DNA of 64,000 nucleotides from Roseibium marinum (GCF_002906165.1 NZ_PPCN01000001.1:558001-622000); one strand, 5' to 3'. Positions 1 to 10,927 are shown, counted from the first letter of the stretch. The notes: generated by a model not told the origin, from the letters alone. Translations and numbers: made by a program.

Positions 1-43
1 CCTCCGCCGGCTCTCGTTTTTTTCCGCGTTCAGGTGTCTTGCA

Positions 44-985
44 ATGCCGTATTATCTATTCCGCCGCTTCGTCGGCATGCTGGTCGTCATCCTGATGGTT
101 CTGACGATCGCCTTCGTGATCGTGCGGCTGGCGCCCGGCGATCCGGCCGCTTTGATGCTGGGTCCCGAGGCGACGGTCGAAGATGCGGCCGAACTCAGGG
201 TGCGGCTCGGTCTCGACAGGCCTATCCTGATCCAGTATCTGAGCTTCGCCGCGGCGGCTTTCCAGGGCGATCTCGGCACATCGATATTCTTCAACCAGCC
301 CGTCACCAGCATCCTGGCCGCGCGGGCCGAGCCGACGATCTTCCTGTCGCTGTTTTCGCTCACTTTCGCGTTACTCATCGCAACGCCCATCGGCATTTAT
401 GCCGCTTACAGACGCGGTTCGTTTGCCGACCAGAGCGCGATCTCAATCGCCATGCTCGCGGCATCCGTGCCGAGTTTCTGGACCGGCCTGATGTTCCAGC
501 GTTACCTCGCAACCGAGCTCGGCTGGTTCCCCGCCGCGGGATATGGCGAACCGGGCGCGGATTTCCTCGAACGCATGCGCCACCTGATCCTGCCGTCCAT
601 CGTCCTCGGCATCGTTAACTCGGCGCTGATCCTGCGCTTCACCCGCGCCTCGATGCTCGACATTCTCGGTGAGGACTACATTCGTACCGCCAGATCCAAA
701 GGCATGGGCGAGCGGCGCGTCGTGCTGCGGCACGCGCTGAAGAACGCCGCGATCCCCATCATCACCGTCATCGGCCTGACCTTCGCGCTTCTGGTCTCCG
801 GTGCGGTGGTGACCGAACGGGTGTTTAATATTCCGGGCATGGGCAACCTCGTGGTGTCAGCCGTGCTCCGGCGGGATTATCCGGTGATCCAGGGCACGCT
901 GATCGTCGTGGCGACGCTCTATGTCGTCATCAATCTCATCACCGACCTGCTCTACCTTCTGGTCGACAAGCGGGTGAAATACTGA
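44..985 (+). CDS. ABC transporter permease, DppB/OppB type
   Basis: This is the first inner-membrane permease of a peptide/nickel-type ABC importer, 313 aa, the usual family length. It starts with the short N-terminal membrane segment typical of DppB (FRRFVGMLVVILMVLTIAFV) and a periplasmic part. The binding-protein-dependent transport domain lies in the C-terminal two thirds, with an EAA-like loop around RTARSKGMGERRVVLRHALKNA that should contact the ATPases. The second permease follows 3 nt downstream, then an amidohydrolase and two ATPases. No substrate-binding protein lies in the window, so it is probably just upstream of base 1. The substrate cannot be read from the permease; a small acylated amino acid or hydroxy acid is an inference from the neighbours. 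Confidence 0.93.
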   Translation: MPYYLFRRFVGMLVVILMVLTIAFVIVRLAPGDPAALMLGPEATVEDAAELRVRLGLDRPILIQYLSFAAAAFQGDLGTSIFFNQPVTSILAARAEPTIFLSLFSLTFALLIATPIGIYAAYRRGSFADQSAISIAMLAASVPSFWTGLMFQRYLATELGWFPAAGYGEPGADFLERMRHLILPSIVLGIVNSALILRFTRASMLDILGEDYIRTARSKGMGERRVVLRHALKNAAIPIITVIGLTFALLVSGAVVTERVFNIPGMGNLVVSAVLRRDYPVIQGTLIVVATLYVVINLITDLLYLLVDKRVKY

Positions 986-988
986 GCC

Positions 989-1846
989 ATGGCCGGAACA
1001 TCATTTGCTGGCGAGCCGAAGTTTCTAGACCTCCTGTTCTCGCGCCGCGCGGTGCCGGTGGCGCTGGCAATCTTCGTCCTTATTCTGACCCTGTGCGTGT
1101 TCGCGGGTTTTATCGCTCCCTCGGATCCCGACAGGATGTCGGTCAGAAGCCGGCTGACTCCGCCGGGCGCGGATTTCTGGCTTGGCGCCGACGCCTTCGG
1201 ACGCGATGTGTTGTCACGCCTGCTCTACGCCGGACGGGTCTCGCTTGGCATCGGGCTGGGCGTCGCGCTCATCTCGTCGGTCATCGGCATAGCGATCGGC
1301 CTGAGCGCCGGGTTCTTCAAGCGGCTCGACGGTGCGTTGTCACGGCTGATCGATGCGATGATGGCGTTTCCCGACATCCTGCTCGCCATCGCGCTGGTAT
1401 CGATCCTGGGCGGGTCGATGGTGAATGTCATCATCGCGCTGTCGATCGTCTACGCCCCCCGCATTGCGCGCATCGTCCGCGCCTCGACGCTGGTGATCCG
1501 GGAATTGCCCTATGTCGAGGCGGCGCGGGCGTTGGGATCGTCGACGCTGTCGATCATGTTCAACCATGTGCTGCGCAATATCCTGTCGCCGATCATCGTG
1601 CAGGGCACCTTCATCTTCGCCTATGCCATGCTCGCCGAGGCGGGGCTGTCCTTCCTCGGCGTCGGTGTCGACCCTTCGACCCCGACATGGGGCACGATGA
1701 TCAACGAGGGACGGCAATATATCGATCAGGCGGCTTTCCTGATTTTCATTCCGGGTATCGCGATCTCGGTCTCGGTCCTGTCGCTGCAATTGATCGGCGA
1801 CGGACTGCGGGACGCGATGGACCCGAGGCTGGCGAAGGAACTCTGA
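989..1846 (+). CDS. ABC transporter permease, DppC/OppC type
   Basis: This is the second permease of the same importer, 285 aa. It has the DppC-type N terminus (one membrane segment near residues 20-45), then the motif LGADAFGRDVLSRLLYAGR that is characteristic of OppC/DppC proteins, and a C-terminal transport domain with the EAA-type loop near EAARALGSSTLSIMFNHVLRN. It begins 3 nt after the first permease and ends 1 nt before the amidohydrolase start, so the genes are almost certainly cotranscribed and translationally coupled. Confidence 0.93.
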   Translation: MAGTSFAGEPKFLDLLFSRRAVPVALAIFVLILTLCVFAGFIAPSDPDRMSVRSRLTPPGADFWLGADAFGRDVLSRLLYAGRVSLGIGLGVALISSVIGIAIGLSAGFFKRLDGALSRLIDAMMAFPDILLAIALVSILGGSMVNVIIALSIVYAPRIARIVRASTLVIRELPYVEAARALGSSTLSIMFNHVLRNILSPIIVQGTFIFAYAMLAEAGLSFLGVGVDPSTPTWGTMINEGRQYIDQAAFLIFIPGIAISVSVLSLQLIGDGLRDAMDPRLAKEL

Positions 1847-1847
1847 C

Positions 1848-2953
1848 ATGGCGTTGACGCTCACCAATTTTAAGCCAGTCGGACATGTCGAAACCGCTGG
1901 GAAAATATTCATCGGCGACGACGGCAACGTCTGTGCCGAGGCGGTTGACGGTGCCGAGACCGTAGACTGCGGCGGCCGTTTTCTCTCGCCGGGCTGGTGC
2001 GATCTGCATGTCCATGTCTGGCATGGCGGCACCGACATCTCGGTTCGCGCGGACGAGGCCGGACGCGGCACCGGTGTTACGGCAATGGCCGACGCGGGGT
2101 CGGCGGGCGAAGCCAATTTCCATGGTTTGCGTGAATACGTGATCGACCCAGCCGCCGAAACGATCCGCGCCTTTCTCAACATCGGCTCGATCGGTCTGGT
2201 GGCCTGTAATCGCGTGTCTGAACTGATCGACCTGCGCTCGATCGACATCGACCGGTCGCTCGAGACGGTCGAGGCGAATCGCGATGTTATCTGCGGCATC
2301 AAGGTCCGGGCCTCGGGCGTCATTGTGGGGAGCTGGGGCATAACGCCGGCGAAAATCGCCAAGCGTGTGGCGGAGATCGCCAGCCTGCCGCTGATGGTTC
2401 ATGTCGGTGAGCCGCCGCCGCTCCTCGATGAGGTTTTCGATATCCTCGGCCCGGGCGACATCGTCACCCATTGCTTCAACGGCAAGAAGGCAGGGTCGAT
2501 ATCGGACACGCGCAAGCTTTTCGAGCAGGCGCGGCAGCTTCAAAAGCAGGGTGTGGTGATGGATATCGGCCACGGCCAGGCCTCCTTTCATTTCGAGACC
2601 GCCCGGCGCGCCATCGGCGAAGGCTTTTTGCCCGACACGATCTCGACCGACCTGCATTTGAGAAATATCCGCGGTCCGGTCCATGACCTTGCGCTGACGG
2701 CTTCGAAGCTGTTGGCGGTCGGGATGGAATTCGACGCCTGTATCGAGGCGATCACAAACCGTCCACGCGGAATTCTCGGCCTGCCGCGCGGCGCCGGGAT
2801 CGGCAACCGGGCGGATTTCACGATTTTCGGGCTGGAGGATGACGAAATCCCAGTGAATGACAGTCTTGGCAACAACATGGTGCTGGAGCGTGTGCTGGTC
2901 CCTCACTCGACGGTCATCGGACAGTCGCTGGCGCAGGCGACAAGGCGGCAGCC

Positions 2954-2957
<4 letters not shown>
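1848..2957 (+). CDS. cog3964-type metal-dependent amidohydrolase (deacetylase/esterase-like)
   Basis: A 369-aa amidohydrolase-superfamily enzyme. Visible metal ligands are the HxH motif at His54/His56 (CDLHVHVWHGG), a likely carboxylated lysine in CGIKVRASG, a histidine in HVGEPPP, another in VTHCFNG and the final aspartate in STDLHL. The pattern is that of the dihydroorotase-like cog3964 group, which includes EF_0837 and Atu3266; members have been mis-annotated as dihydroorotase and at least one removes acetyl groups from alpha-hydroxy acids. The gene sits inside the ABC operon between permease and ATPase genes and overlaps the next ATPase gene by 4 nt, so it probably processes the imported compound. 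A hydrolase acting on an N- or O-acyl group is the best guess; the exact substrate is unknown. Confidence 0.82.
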
Positions 2958-3944
<987 letters not shown>

Positions 3945-3952
<8 letters not shown>

Positions 3953-4928
3953 CGCGCTGGTCCAGGTCAGGAACCTGACGAAATCCTTTTCCACACCCGC
4001 CGGCAAGGTGCACGCGGTCAATGACGTGAGCTTCGACATCCCGCGCGGCTCGATCACGGGGCTCGTGGGCGAAAGCGGATCGGGCAAGACGACACTCGGG
4101 CGCGTGCTCCTGCGACTCATCGAGCCGACCGGAGGGAGCACCATCTTCGATGGCCAGGACCTCAACCGTCTCGATGCGCGGGAGCTGCGCGACATGCGCA
4201 AACGCATGCAGATCATCTTCCAGGATCCGGTATCGTCGCTGAACCCTCGGCTGAAAGTCGGCGCGATCGTCGCCGAGGGGCTGGTCGCGCATCGCGTCGG
4301 CACCAGGCGTGACCGCAAGGATCGCGTCGTTGCCCTGCTTGAAGAGGTTGGTTTGCAAGCCGATCACATGCACCGTTTCCCGCATGAGTTTTCCGGCGGC
4401 CAGCGGCAACGGATCGGCATCGCCCGGGCGCTGGCGCTCGAACCGGAATTCATTGTGGCGGACGAAAGTGTCTCCGCACTCGATGTTTCGATCCAGGCAC
4501 AGGTTTTGAACCTGCTTCTGGACCTGCGCGAGCGGCGCAACCTGACGATGCTTTTTATCGCGCATGACCTTTCCGTGGTCGAGTATCTCTGCGACCAGAC
4601 CATCGTGATGTATCTGGGAAAGATAGCCGAGATCGGTCCGTCGCAGGCGCTCTATCGCGATCCGGCGCATCCCTACACGCAGGCTCTGCTTTCAGCGATT
4701 CCGATTCCCGACCCGGCGCGGCACGCGGAACGGTCCCACCTGAAGGGTGACATCCCGAGCCCGCTTTCGCCGCCTTCGGGCTGTGTGTTTCGAACGAGAT
4801 GCCCCATGGCGCTCGATGAATGTTCCCGCACCGTTCCGCCCCCCATCAGCCGCGGAAGCCATCATGAATCTTACTGTATAAGAACCGAGGCAAGGTATGA
4901 GCCAACTTCTCCAATCCAACACCCCTGA
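3945..4928 (+). CDS. ABC transporter ATP-binding protein, DppF/OppF type
   Basis: Second ATPase of the importer, 327 aa. It has Walker A GESGSGKT, the signature FSGGQRQRIGIARAL, Walker B FIVADESVSALD and the switch histidine in FIAHDLS, then the oligopeptide C-terminal domain (PPSGCVFRTRCPMA). The reading frame is open further upstream, but the ATG at 3945 (MPDALVQVRNLTKSF) gives the family N terminus and overlaps the previous gene by 8 nt, so I chose it. Its 3' end overlaps the next gene by 32 nt. Odd point: DEPTSALD is replaced by DESVSALD, a variant seen in many DppF proteins that keeps the catalytic glutamate. Confidence 0.92.
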
Positions 4929-5394
4929 AGCGCGCCTGCGGGACATGGGGCTGACTCTGCCCCAAAGCCCGCCGAATCCGATCGGATCGTTCTGCAACGC
5001 GCGCAGTGCGGGCGGAATGGTCTACGTGTCAGGGCAGGGGCCCGTCGACGCTCAAGGCGTGCTGCGCACCGGTACCGTTGGGGCTGACGTCAGTGTCGAC
5101 GAGGCGCGTCAGCATGCCAGGCTCGTGGCTCTGAACATTCTCTCGGCGCTCCGCGCCCATTGCGGCAGCCTTGATCAGGTTGCCGGCGTGGTCAAACTGC
5201 AGGGCCTGGTCAACGCGACACCCGAATTTGCCGAGCATCCGGCGATAATCGACGAAGCGTCGAACCTTATTGCCGGTGTCTTCGGAAAAAGTGGGGTGCA
5301 TGCCAGAACGTCGTTCGGAGTTGCCTCGCTCCCGAACCGGATCACCGTGGAGATCGACGCGATCTTCGAACTGGCCGAGGGACCGGTCCAGTGA
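4897..5394 (+). CDS. RidA (YjgF/YER057c/UK114) family protein
   Basis: A 165-aa RidA-family protein, longer than the canonical 130-aa RidA because of an N-terminal extension (about 20 residues, DMGLTLPQSPPNPIGSF). This form matches the subgroup often found in catabolic operons. RidA proteins hydrolyse reactive enamine/imine intermediates released by PLP enzymes. The arginine that binds the substrate carboxylate is present in HARTSFGVASLPNRITVEID. An AAGG-type ribosome binding site precedes the ATG. The gene overlaps the ABC ATPase upstream and ends 2 nt before the convergent IclR gene, so it is the last gene of the importer operon. A PLP lyase lies just beyond the regulator, so the protein could deal with that enzyme's imine product. 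Confidence 0.85.
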   Translation: MSQLLQSNTPEARLRDMGLTLPQSPPNPIGSFCNARSAGGMVYVSGQGPVDAQGVLRTGTVGADVSVDEARQHARLVALNILSALRAHCGSLDQVAGVVKLQGLVNATPEFAEHPAIIDEASNLIAGVFGKSGVHARTSFGVASLPNRITVEIDAIFELAEGPVQ

Positions 5395-5396
5395 TT

Positions 5397-6167
5397 TCAG
5401 GCGGCTTTGCTTCCCAACACGCGTTCAACCGCAAGCGCGGACTTCTGCACCAGATCGACAAGCTCGCTCTTTCTTTCCCGCGCGCGCTGTTCGGACAGGA
5501 CGACCGACATTGTTAAAACGCAGGCCCCGCTCATGTCGCGTATCGGCGCGGCGATGCAGGCAACGGAGTATTCCGAATTGCTGATCTGGATGGCAAGATT
5601 GGCTTCGAAATCGGCCCGCGACTGTTTGGCCAGTGCCGAGGGATCGATTTCAGCCCTGCCCGTTTCGGACGGGCTCGCTGACTTGGAGAAAATTTCGACC
5701 CTCTCCTCGTCGGGCAGATGCCCCAGAAGAAGCCGGCCCGAAGCGGTCCAGTTCAGCGGGACACGCGTTCCCACATCCGAGGTGACCCGGAAATGACCGT
5801 CGCCGTTGGCCATGGCGAGAACCACCATCATGTCGCCGTCCCGGCCGCAAATCTGGACGGTCTCGCCCGTCCTCTGGCAGAGCGTGTTCATCTCTCGGCG
5901 CGCTTCGCTGAACATGTCCATATTCGCCCGGTAGACGAGCCCGTATCGCATCAGCCGGGGTCCCAGCCAGATCGCGGAATTTTCGCCGCGCGACAGCATG
6001 TCCCGTTCGACAAGTTCGTCCACCAGCCGGTATACGGTCGAAATGGGGGCTTTGGTCGCTTTGGACAACTCGTAAGCCGTCATGGGCTTCTGCCCGTCAG
6101 TCAGCACATCCATGATCTGCAGCGACCGGTCGATTCCGCTGGTTCGTTTGCGCCTGGCATCGGGCAT
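5397..6167 (-). CDS. IclR family transcriptional regulator
   Basis: A 256-aa IclR regulator with an N-terminal winged HTH (around SLQIMDVLTDGQKPMTAYEL and ISTVYRLVDELVERDML) and a C-terminal ligand-binding domain. The frame stays open far upstream, but the ATG at 6167 gives the normal length and domain start. It is transcribed towards ridA and away from the PLP enzyme; only 73 bp separate it from that start. A 10-bp perfect palindrome (CATAATTATG, 6200-6209) lies in this gap and is a candidate operator for autoregulation and control of the flanking catabolic genes. The effector is unknown, probably the imported compound or a breakdown product. Confidence 0.9.
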   Translation of the reverse strand: MPDARRKRTSGIDRSLQIMDVLTDGQKPMTAYELSKATKAPISTVYRLVDELVERDMLSRGENSAIWLGPRLMRYGLVYRANMDMFSEARREMNTLCQRTGETVQICGRDGDMMVVLAMANGDGHFRVTSDVGTRVPLNWTASGRLLLGHLPDEERVEIFSKSASPSETGRAEIDPSALAKQSRADFEANLAIQISNSEYSVACIAAPIRDMSGACVLTMSVVLSEQRARERKSELVDLVQKSALAVERVLGSKAA

Positions 6168-6240
6168 GGCGATGATTCTCTCTGATAGGGTACGTGTATC
6201 ATAATTATGGAAAAGCGTGAGCGTTGACAAGGAGACTGGA

Positions 6241-7464
6241 ATGTCGCTGCCGACCGACAAGGACAAATTGTGGACCTGGCACAACCGGAACGGTTTTCGC
6301 CGGATAATCAACGTTTCGGGAACGATGACCGGGTTGGGCGCTTCGGTTACGGGGCAGACGGTACGCGATGCAATGTGCGAGGCGACCCGGCACTTCGTGG
6401 GAATACACGAATTGCAGGCCCGCGCCAGCAGGACAATCGCCGGCCTGACCGGCGCCGAGGCGGGTTTTCTCACCGCTTCGGCCGGCGCCGGTATTACGTT
6501 GGCCGTTGCCGGTGCCATGACGGGCTTCGACCCGGCCCGCGCCGAGGCGCTGCCCGTCACCCCGGGTCCGAAAAGCGAAGTGGTCGTCCAGCTCGGTCAC
6601 CTGTGTGGTTACGGAGCTCCGATTGAAACCGCCATCGCCCTGTCCGGCGCCACCCCGCGAGCGGTCGGCCAGTCCACGCTGACGATGGACCATCAGCTGA
6701 TCGGTGCTCTTGGCGAACGGACCGCCGCGGCGCTTTATGTCGTCTCGCATCACGTCGTCCACTACGGTCAGATCCCTTTCCCGCGTTTCGCCGCGATTTG
6801 CCGTGAAGCGGGTGTGCCCGTCATTGTCGATGCCGCTTCGGAATATGACCTCAAGGGGTTCATCGCCGCCGGCGCGGACATCGCGATTTACTCCGCGCAC
6901 AAGTTCTTGAGCGGCCCGACGGGCGGTATTGTCGCCGGCCGCAAAGACCTCGTGCGTGCCGCATATTTGCAGAACATCTCAATCGGACGCGGTATGAAAA
7001 TCGGCAAGGAAAGCATTGCCGGCGCGATCGCGGCGATGGAGGACTGGATGAACCGCGACCACGAGGCGGCGCGCGCCCGGGAAACGGAGACACTGGAGAG
7101 CTGGCGCGCGGCAATAGCGGACATCCCCGGCATCGGGGCGCAAATCGTTGCCGATCCGACGGGAAATCCGCTCAGCCGGCTGCAGGTGAATGTCGACCCG
7201 GCGAAAGCCGGAACAACGGCGGCGGCCTTCGCCCGCGCCTTTTCCGAGCAGGATCCGGCCTTGATTGTACGCGATCACGAAGTCGAGCTGGGGTACTTCC
7301 AGCTCGATCCCTGCAACCTTCTGCCCGGTCAATCGGCGATCGTCATCGACACGTTGCGGGAAGTCCTGCGTTCAGGCGACACCATTTGTGAGCGCGAGAG
7401 CGATCTGGCGCGCGCGCGCAATGGCGGCGTTGGAGGTTATCTCGCCTGGCTGGAAGACAAATGA
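6241..7464 (+). CDS. SelA-like PLP-dependent lyase/aminotransferase-fold enzyme
   Basis: A 407-aa fold-type I PLP enzyme of the family related to selenocysteine synthase (SelA) that includes D-glucosaminate-6-phosphate ammonia-lyase (DgaE) and EF_0838. The PLP lysine is in YSAHKFLSGPTGG, after the aspartate motif VDAASEYDLKG. A GTG 24 nt upstream is in frame, but the ATG at 6241 has an AAGGAG site at optimal spacing and is preferred. In other genomes members of this family pair with cog3964 amidohydrolases, as here. This supports a pathway in which the amidohydrolase releases a hydroxy- or amino-acid that this enzyme deaminates or cleaves, with RidA clearing the imine. The reaction is inferred; it is not a true SelA, since selC/selB are absent from the window. 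Confidence 0.82.
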   Translation: MSLPTDKDKLWTWHNRNGFRRIINVSGTMTGLGASVTGQTVRDAMCEATRHFVGIHELQARASRTIAGLTGAEAGFLTASAGAGITLAVAGAMTGFDPARAEALPVTPGPKSEVVVQLGHLCGYGAPIETAIALSGATPRAVGQSTLTMDHQLIGALGERTAAALYVVSHHVVHYGQIPFPRFAAICREAGVPVIVDAASEYDLKGFIAAGADIAIYSAHKFLSGPTGGIVAGRKDLVRAAYLQNISIGRGMKIGKESIAGAIAAMEDWMNRDHEAARARETETLESWRAAIADIPGIGAQIVADPTGNPLSRLQVNVDPAKAGTTAAAFARAFSEQDPALIVRDHEVELGYFQLDPCNLLPGQSAIVIDTLREVLRSGDTICERESDLARARNGGVGGYLAWLEDK

Positions 7465-7881
7465 CCCATCGGCAACGCGCCGGAGCATCTTGGGATCGAT
7501 CGGCGGACGTTCATTCCATTTCGATTGAACCTCCGCCGATCCGGTAGGGGCTTTCAACAGGCCCGATATATTCGGGCGAAGGTCTGAAAAGCGCGGATTG
7601 ACCGACTGATCTCCGAGGAGCTTCAACGGCCGCCTGTGCCGTATATCTGAAGCCGGGCAAAACAGTTGCGCTGCCGGAGGCGCTTTCTTTACCCTGCGAA
7701 CATGACGAGAAGAACGCCTGATTCTCCGGTGGATGAATTCCCTGCGGCGCGTATCTCACGCGCGGACAGTCTTGCGCGGGCGCGGCGGCCGGGCAATGAC
7801 GGGTGAACCTGAAACACGGCGGAATGCGCCACCGGCGGAAGGTGGTAACACCAACCGTCGCTAACAGGGACCTGATCTGCC
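7465..7881. other. 417-bp gap with a palindromic repeat
   Basis: No convincing gene. Reading frames here are short and resemble no known family. The only structured part is the palindrome at 7498-7541, listed separately. The rest lies upstream of priA and should hold its promoter, though I cannot pick clear -35/-10 boxes. Confidence 0.6.
7498..7541. repeat. 16-bp-arm palindrome, copy of a dispersed repeat
   Basis: The arms GATCGGCGGACGTTCA and TGAACCTCCGCCGATC pair with a single mismatch around a 12-nt loop, 34 nt after the PLP-enzyme stop. Thirty-two of the last 34 bases recur at 27108-27141, directly after dctP. It may end or protect the transcript of the PLP gene, although there is no run of T after it. 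Confidence 0.75.
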
Positions 7882-10080
7882 GTGCTGTTCGATGATCCAG
7901 ACATCAAGGAGACGATTGCCAGCGTCCTGGTGCCCGTCGCTGTGCCGGGGGCCTATACCTACAAGGTTCCGCCGGGCCAGTCCGTGGTGCCCGGAACGAT
8001 TGTCAAGGTTCCGCTCGGCTCGCGTGAAGTGATCGGGGCTGTCTGGGACATCGAGCCGGACGCCGCCATCAACCCGAACAAGCTCAAATATATCTCACGC
8101 GTCTATGACACCACGCCGCCGCTCGACAAGGATCTGCGCCGGTTCGTGGACTGGGTCGCGAACTGGACCCTCGGCGCGCCGGGCATGGTCCTGCGCATGG
8201 TGCTGAGGTCGGAGGAGGCCCTGGAGCCGGAAGCGCCTGTCCCGGGCGTGCGCCGGATCGAGGGCGCCGAACCGGAGCGGTCCACTGCCGCCCGCAGCCG
8301 GGTGCTGGCAACCATGGAAGACGGTTTTGCCTGGACCAGAAGCGGCCTGGCCCATGCCGCCGGGGTCTCGGCTTCGGTGATCGACGGTCTGCTCCATCAC
8401 AATGTCCTGGAAGCCGTCCTGCTGCCGGCGGCGCCGCCTCCGCCGAAACCTCAGCTGGACTATGCCCGCAAGACGCTGACCCCCGCCCAGGAGGCGGCCG
8501 TGGCAGGTCTGGTGAAATGTTTCGACACGGCCACCGGCAGCGTGAGCCTGATCGACGGAGTGACGGGCTCCGGCAAGACCGAGGTCTATTTCGAAGCGAT
8601 CGCCGAGGCGCTGCGCCGGGACAGGCAGGCGCTCGTCCTGCTTCCGGAGATTTCCCTGACGGAACAGTTTCTGCGCCGCTTCGAACAGCGTTTCGGTGTC
8701 TATCCCGCCGAATGGCATTCGGAGATCACGGTGAAGAACCGGACGCGGGTCTGGCGGGGCGTTGCCTCCGGCGATGTCCGCGTCGTGATCGGGGCGCGTT
8801 CCGCGCTGTTCCTGCCCTTCAGGGAACTGGGACTGATCATTGTCGACGAGGAGCATGACGCCGCCTTCAAGCAGGACGACCGGGTGCCCTACAGCGCGCG
8901 GGACATGGCGGTGGTGCGCGGCCACCTGTCGAAATTTCCTGTCGTGCTGGCCTCCGCGACACCGTCCGTCGAAAGCCGGGTCAATGCCGACCTCGGCCGT
9001 TATGAGCTCTTTGAATTGCCCGAACGCGCTTCAGGGGCCGATCTGCCGGAGCTGGATGCCATCGACATGCGGGTGGAGGGGCCCGAACGGGGGCGGTGGC
9101 TGGCGCCGCGGCTTGTCCATGCCCTCAAGGACACGTTTGCCGCGGGCGGTCAGTCGCTTCTGTTTCTCAACCGGCGCGGATACGCGCCGTTGACCCTGTG
9201 CCGCACCTGCGGCCACCGGTTTCAGTGCGCCCATTGCAGCGCCTGGCTGGTGGAGCACCGCTTCCAGAAAAAACTGGTCTGTCACCATTGCGGTCATTTC
9301 GAGAAGGTTCCCGACAAATGCCCGTCCTGTCAGGGGGTGGATACCCTGGTGGCCTGCGGTCCGGGGGTGGAAAGAATCGCGGAAGAAGTCTCCGACCTTT
9401 TTCCGCAGGCGCGCACGCTTGTCCTGTCCTCCGACCTGCCGGGCGGCCCCGAGCGGCTGAAACGGGAAATGAAGATCGTCGAGGAAGGGGGCGCGGACAT
9501 TGTCATCGGCACGCAACTGGTCGCCAAGGGTCATAATTTTCCCAAGCTGAAACTGGTCGGTGTCATCGATGCGGATCTCGGACTGGCCCACGGCGATCCG
9601 CGGGCGGCGGAAAAGACTTTTCAGCTTCTGGCCCAGGTGACGGGCCGCGCCGGGCGGGTGCATGGCGGCGGTATCGGGCTGCTGCAGACCTACTGCGCGG
9701 AACACCCGGTCATCCGGGCGCTGCTCTCCGGCGACAAGGCTGCTTTCTACAAGGCGGAGATCGACGCAAGGCGGTCCGCCGGGCTGCCGCCTTTCGGACG
9801 TCTGGCCGCGGTGATCGTGTCCGGTCCCGACAAGACCTTCGCCGAAGGCTACGCACGCGCTCTGGCAAGAGCCGCGCCCGCCGACCAGGCCGTCACCCTG
9901 CTGGGCCCCGCCGAGGCCGCCCTTGCCATGGTGCGCGGCAGATACCGCTTCCGGCTTCTGGCAATGGCGCCGCGGCAATTCGACCTGCAGTCCTATCTGC
10001 GCCACTGGCTCGCCTGCGGCCCCAAACCGTCCCGTGGATTGCGGGTCCAGGTGGATATCGACCCGCAGCACTTTCTCTGA
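7882..10080 (+). CDS. priA: Primosomal protein N' (replication restart helicase PriA)
   Basis: A 732-aa superfamily 2 DNA helicase that rebuilds replication forks after arrest. The N-terminal 3'-DNA-binding domain (residues 1-100) is followed by Walker A GVTGSGKTE and the DEEH box (IIVDEEHDAAFKQ). A zinc-binding insertion carries cysteines in pairs: CRTCGHRFQCAHC and CHHCGHFEKVPDKCPSC. Helicase motifs V/VI follow (GTQLVAKGHNFP, AQVTGRAGRV). It starts with GTG (7882). No operon partner is evident; a weak hairpin (10089-10113) follows the stop. Confidence 0.97.
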   Translation: MLFDDPDIKETIASVLVPVAVPGAYTYKVPPGQSVVPGTIVKVPLGSREVIGAVWDIEPDAAINPNKLKYISRVYDTTPPLDKDLRRFVDWVANWTLGAPGMVLRMVLRSEEALEPEAPVPGVRRIEGAEPERSTAARSRVLATMEDGFAWTRSGLAHAAGVSASVIDGLLHHNVLEAVLLPAAPPPPKPQLDYARKTLTPAQEAAVAGLVKCFDTATGSVSLIDGVTGSGKTEVYFEAIAEALRRDRQALVLLPEISLTEQFLRRFEQRFGVYPAEWHSEITVKNRTRVWRGVASGDVRVVIGARSALFLPFRELGLIIVDEEHDAAFKQDDRVPYSARDMAVVRGHLSKFPVVLASATPSVESRVNADLGRYELFELPERASGADLPELDAIDMRVEGPERGRWLAPRLVHALKDTFAAGGQSLLFLNRRGYAPLTLCRTCGHRFQCAHCSAWLVEHRFQKKLVCHHCGHFEKVPDKCPSCQGVDTLVACGPGVERIAEEVSDLFPQARTLVLSSDLPGGPERLKREMKIVEEGGADIVIGTQLVAKGHNFPKLKLVGVIDADLGLAHGDPRAAEKTFQLLAQVTGRAGRVHGGGIGLLQTYCAEHPVIRALLSGDKAAFYKAEIDARRSAGLPPFGRLAAVIVSGPDKTFAEGYARALARAAPADQAVTLLGPAEAALAMVRGRYRFRLLAMAPRQFDLQSYLRHWLACGPKPSRGLRVQVDIDPQHFL

Positions 10081-10088
10081 GGTCCGCC

Positions 10089-10113
10089 AGGCGGCAGCTG
10101 AGAGATACCGCCT
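10089..10113 (+). terminator. Weak hairpin after priA
   Basis: AGGCGG and CCGCCT form a 6-bp stem with a 13-nt loop, 8 nt after the priA stop and followed by a short T-rich stretch. It could terminate priA, but the stem is short. Confidence 0.35.
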
Positions 10114-10212
10114 AAAGGTTTATGACGCCCGTGAGACATTGATCCGCAAGGCTTTTTGGGAACGCGCGCCAAAAAACACCGATGAATCCGCAACAAAGGT
10201 CATTTGGCGAAG

Positions 10213-10241
10213 TTGCACACTTAGAAACCCTGTGCTAATTG
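10213..10241 (+). promoter_or_regulatory. Candidate sigma70 promoter of the F1-ATPase operon
   Basis: TTGCAC and TAATTG are separated by exactly 17 nt, about 125 nt before the atpH start, in the 286-bp gap after priA. The -35 box is a good match and the -10 box a moderate one. The operon needs a promoter in this gap, which makes this the best candidate. Confidence 0.4.
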
Positions 10242-10366
10242 AGGCGCGGCTTTGGGGAGACGGTTTAACCGTCATATCTTCCGGCCTGAAAATCATTCGT
10301 TTTTTCAATGCTTTGCGGACGTTGACCGTTTTGCGGGCATGAAAGAAGTCAGAGAGCACGGACCTG

Positions 10367-10927
10367 GTGACTGACAACGTATCTCTCGTATCCGGCGTGG
10401 CGCGGCGTTATGCGTCCGCCCTTCTCGACCTCGCAGAGGACGAAGGCCTAACGGCTGACGTTGAGCGGGACCTGACGGCTTTCGAAGGCATGCTTGCCGA
10501 AAGCGGGGATCTCGTCCGTCTGGTGAAGAGCCCGGCATTCAGCGCGGAAGAGCAGCTTGCAGCGCTCACCGCCCTGCTCGACAAGGCCGGCATCTCCGGT
10601 CTTGCCGCGAATTTCGTGAAGCTGGTCGCCCGCAACCGGCGCCTCTTCGTACTACCCGACATGATCAAGGCGTTCCGCTCCCAGCTTGCTGAAAAGCGGG
10701 GCGAGGCGACGGCCGAGGTGGTATCCGCCAAAGCCCTTTCCGACGAGCATGTCGCTGCGCTCAAGGAAGCTCTTTCCGCTTCCACGGGCAAATCCGTAAA
10801 TATCGCAGCAAAGGTTGATCCTGCACTGATCGGTGGCCTCGTGGTCAAGGTCGGCTCCCGCATGATCGACACGTCCCTGCGTACCAAGCTCAATTCACTC
10901 AAGTTCGCGATGAAAGAGGTCGGCTGA
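10367..10927 (+). CDS. atpH: F1Fo ATP synthase subunit delta
   Basis: A 186-aa delta (OSCP) subunit, part of the stator that links F1 to the Fo b subunits. The N-terminal helical domain begins with [17 protein letters not shown], and the C-terminal segment [23 protein letters not shown] is diagnostic. It starts with GTG. As usual in alphaproteobacteria it opens a separate F1 operon (atpHAGDC), with the Fo genes elsewhere. The stop and the atpA start share one base (TGATG), implying translational coupling. Confidence 0.97.
   Translation: MTDNVSLVSGVARRYASALLDLAEDEGLTADVERDLTAFEGMLAESGDLVRLVKSPAFSAEEQLAALTALLDKAGISGLAANFVKLVARNRRLFVLPDMIKAFRSQLAEKRGEATAEVVSAKALSDEHVAALKEALSASTGKSVNIAAKVDPALIGGLVVKVGSRMIDTSLRTKLNSLKFAMKEVG

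Noticed and set aside
6217..6240. GTG start for the SelA-like enzyme
   Set aside because: The ATG at 6241 has a properly spaced AAGGAG, while the GTG has none.
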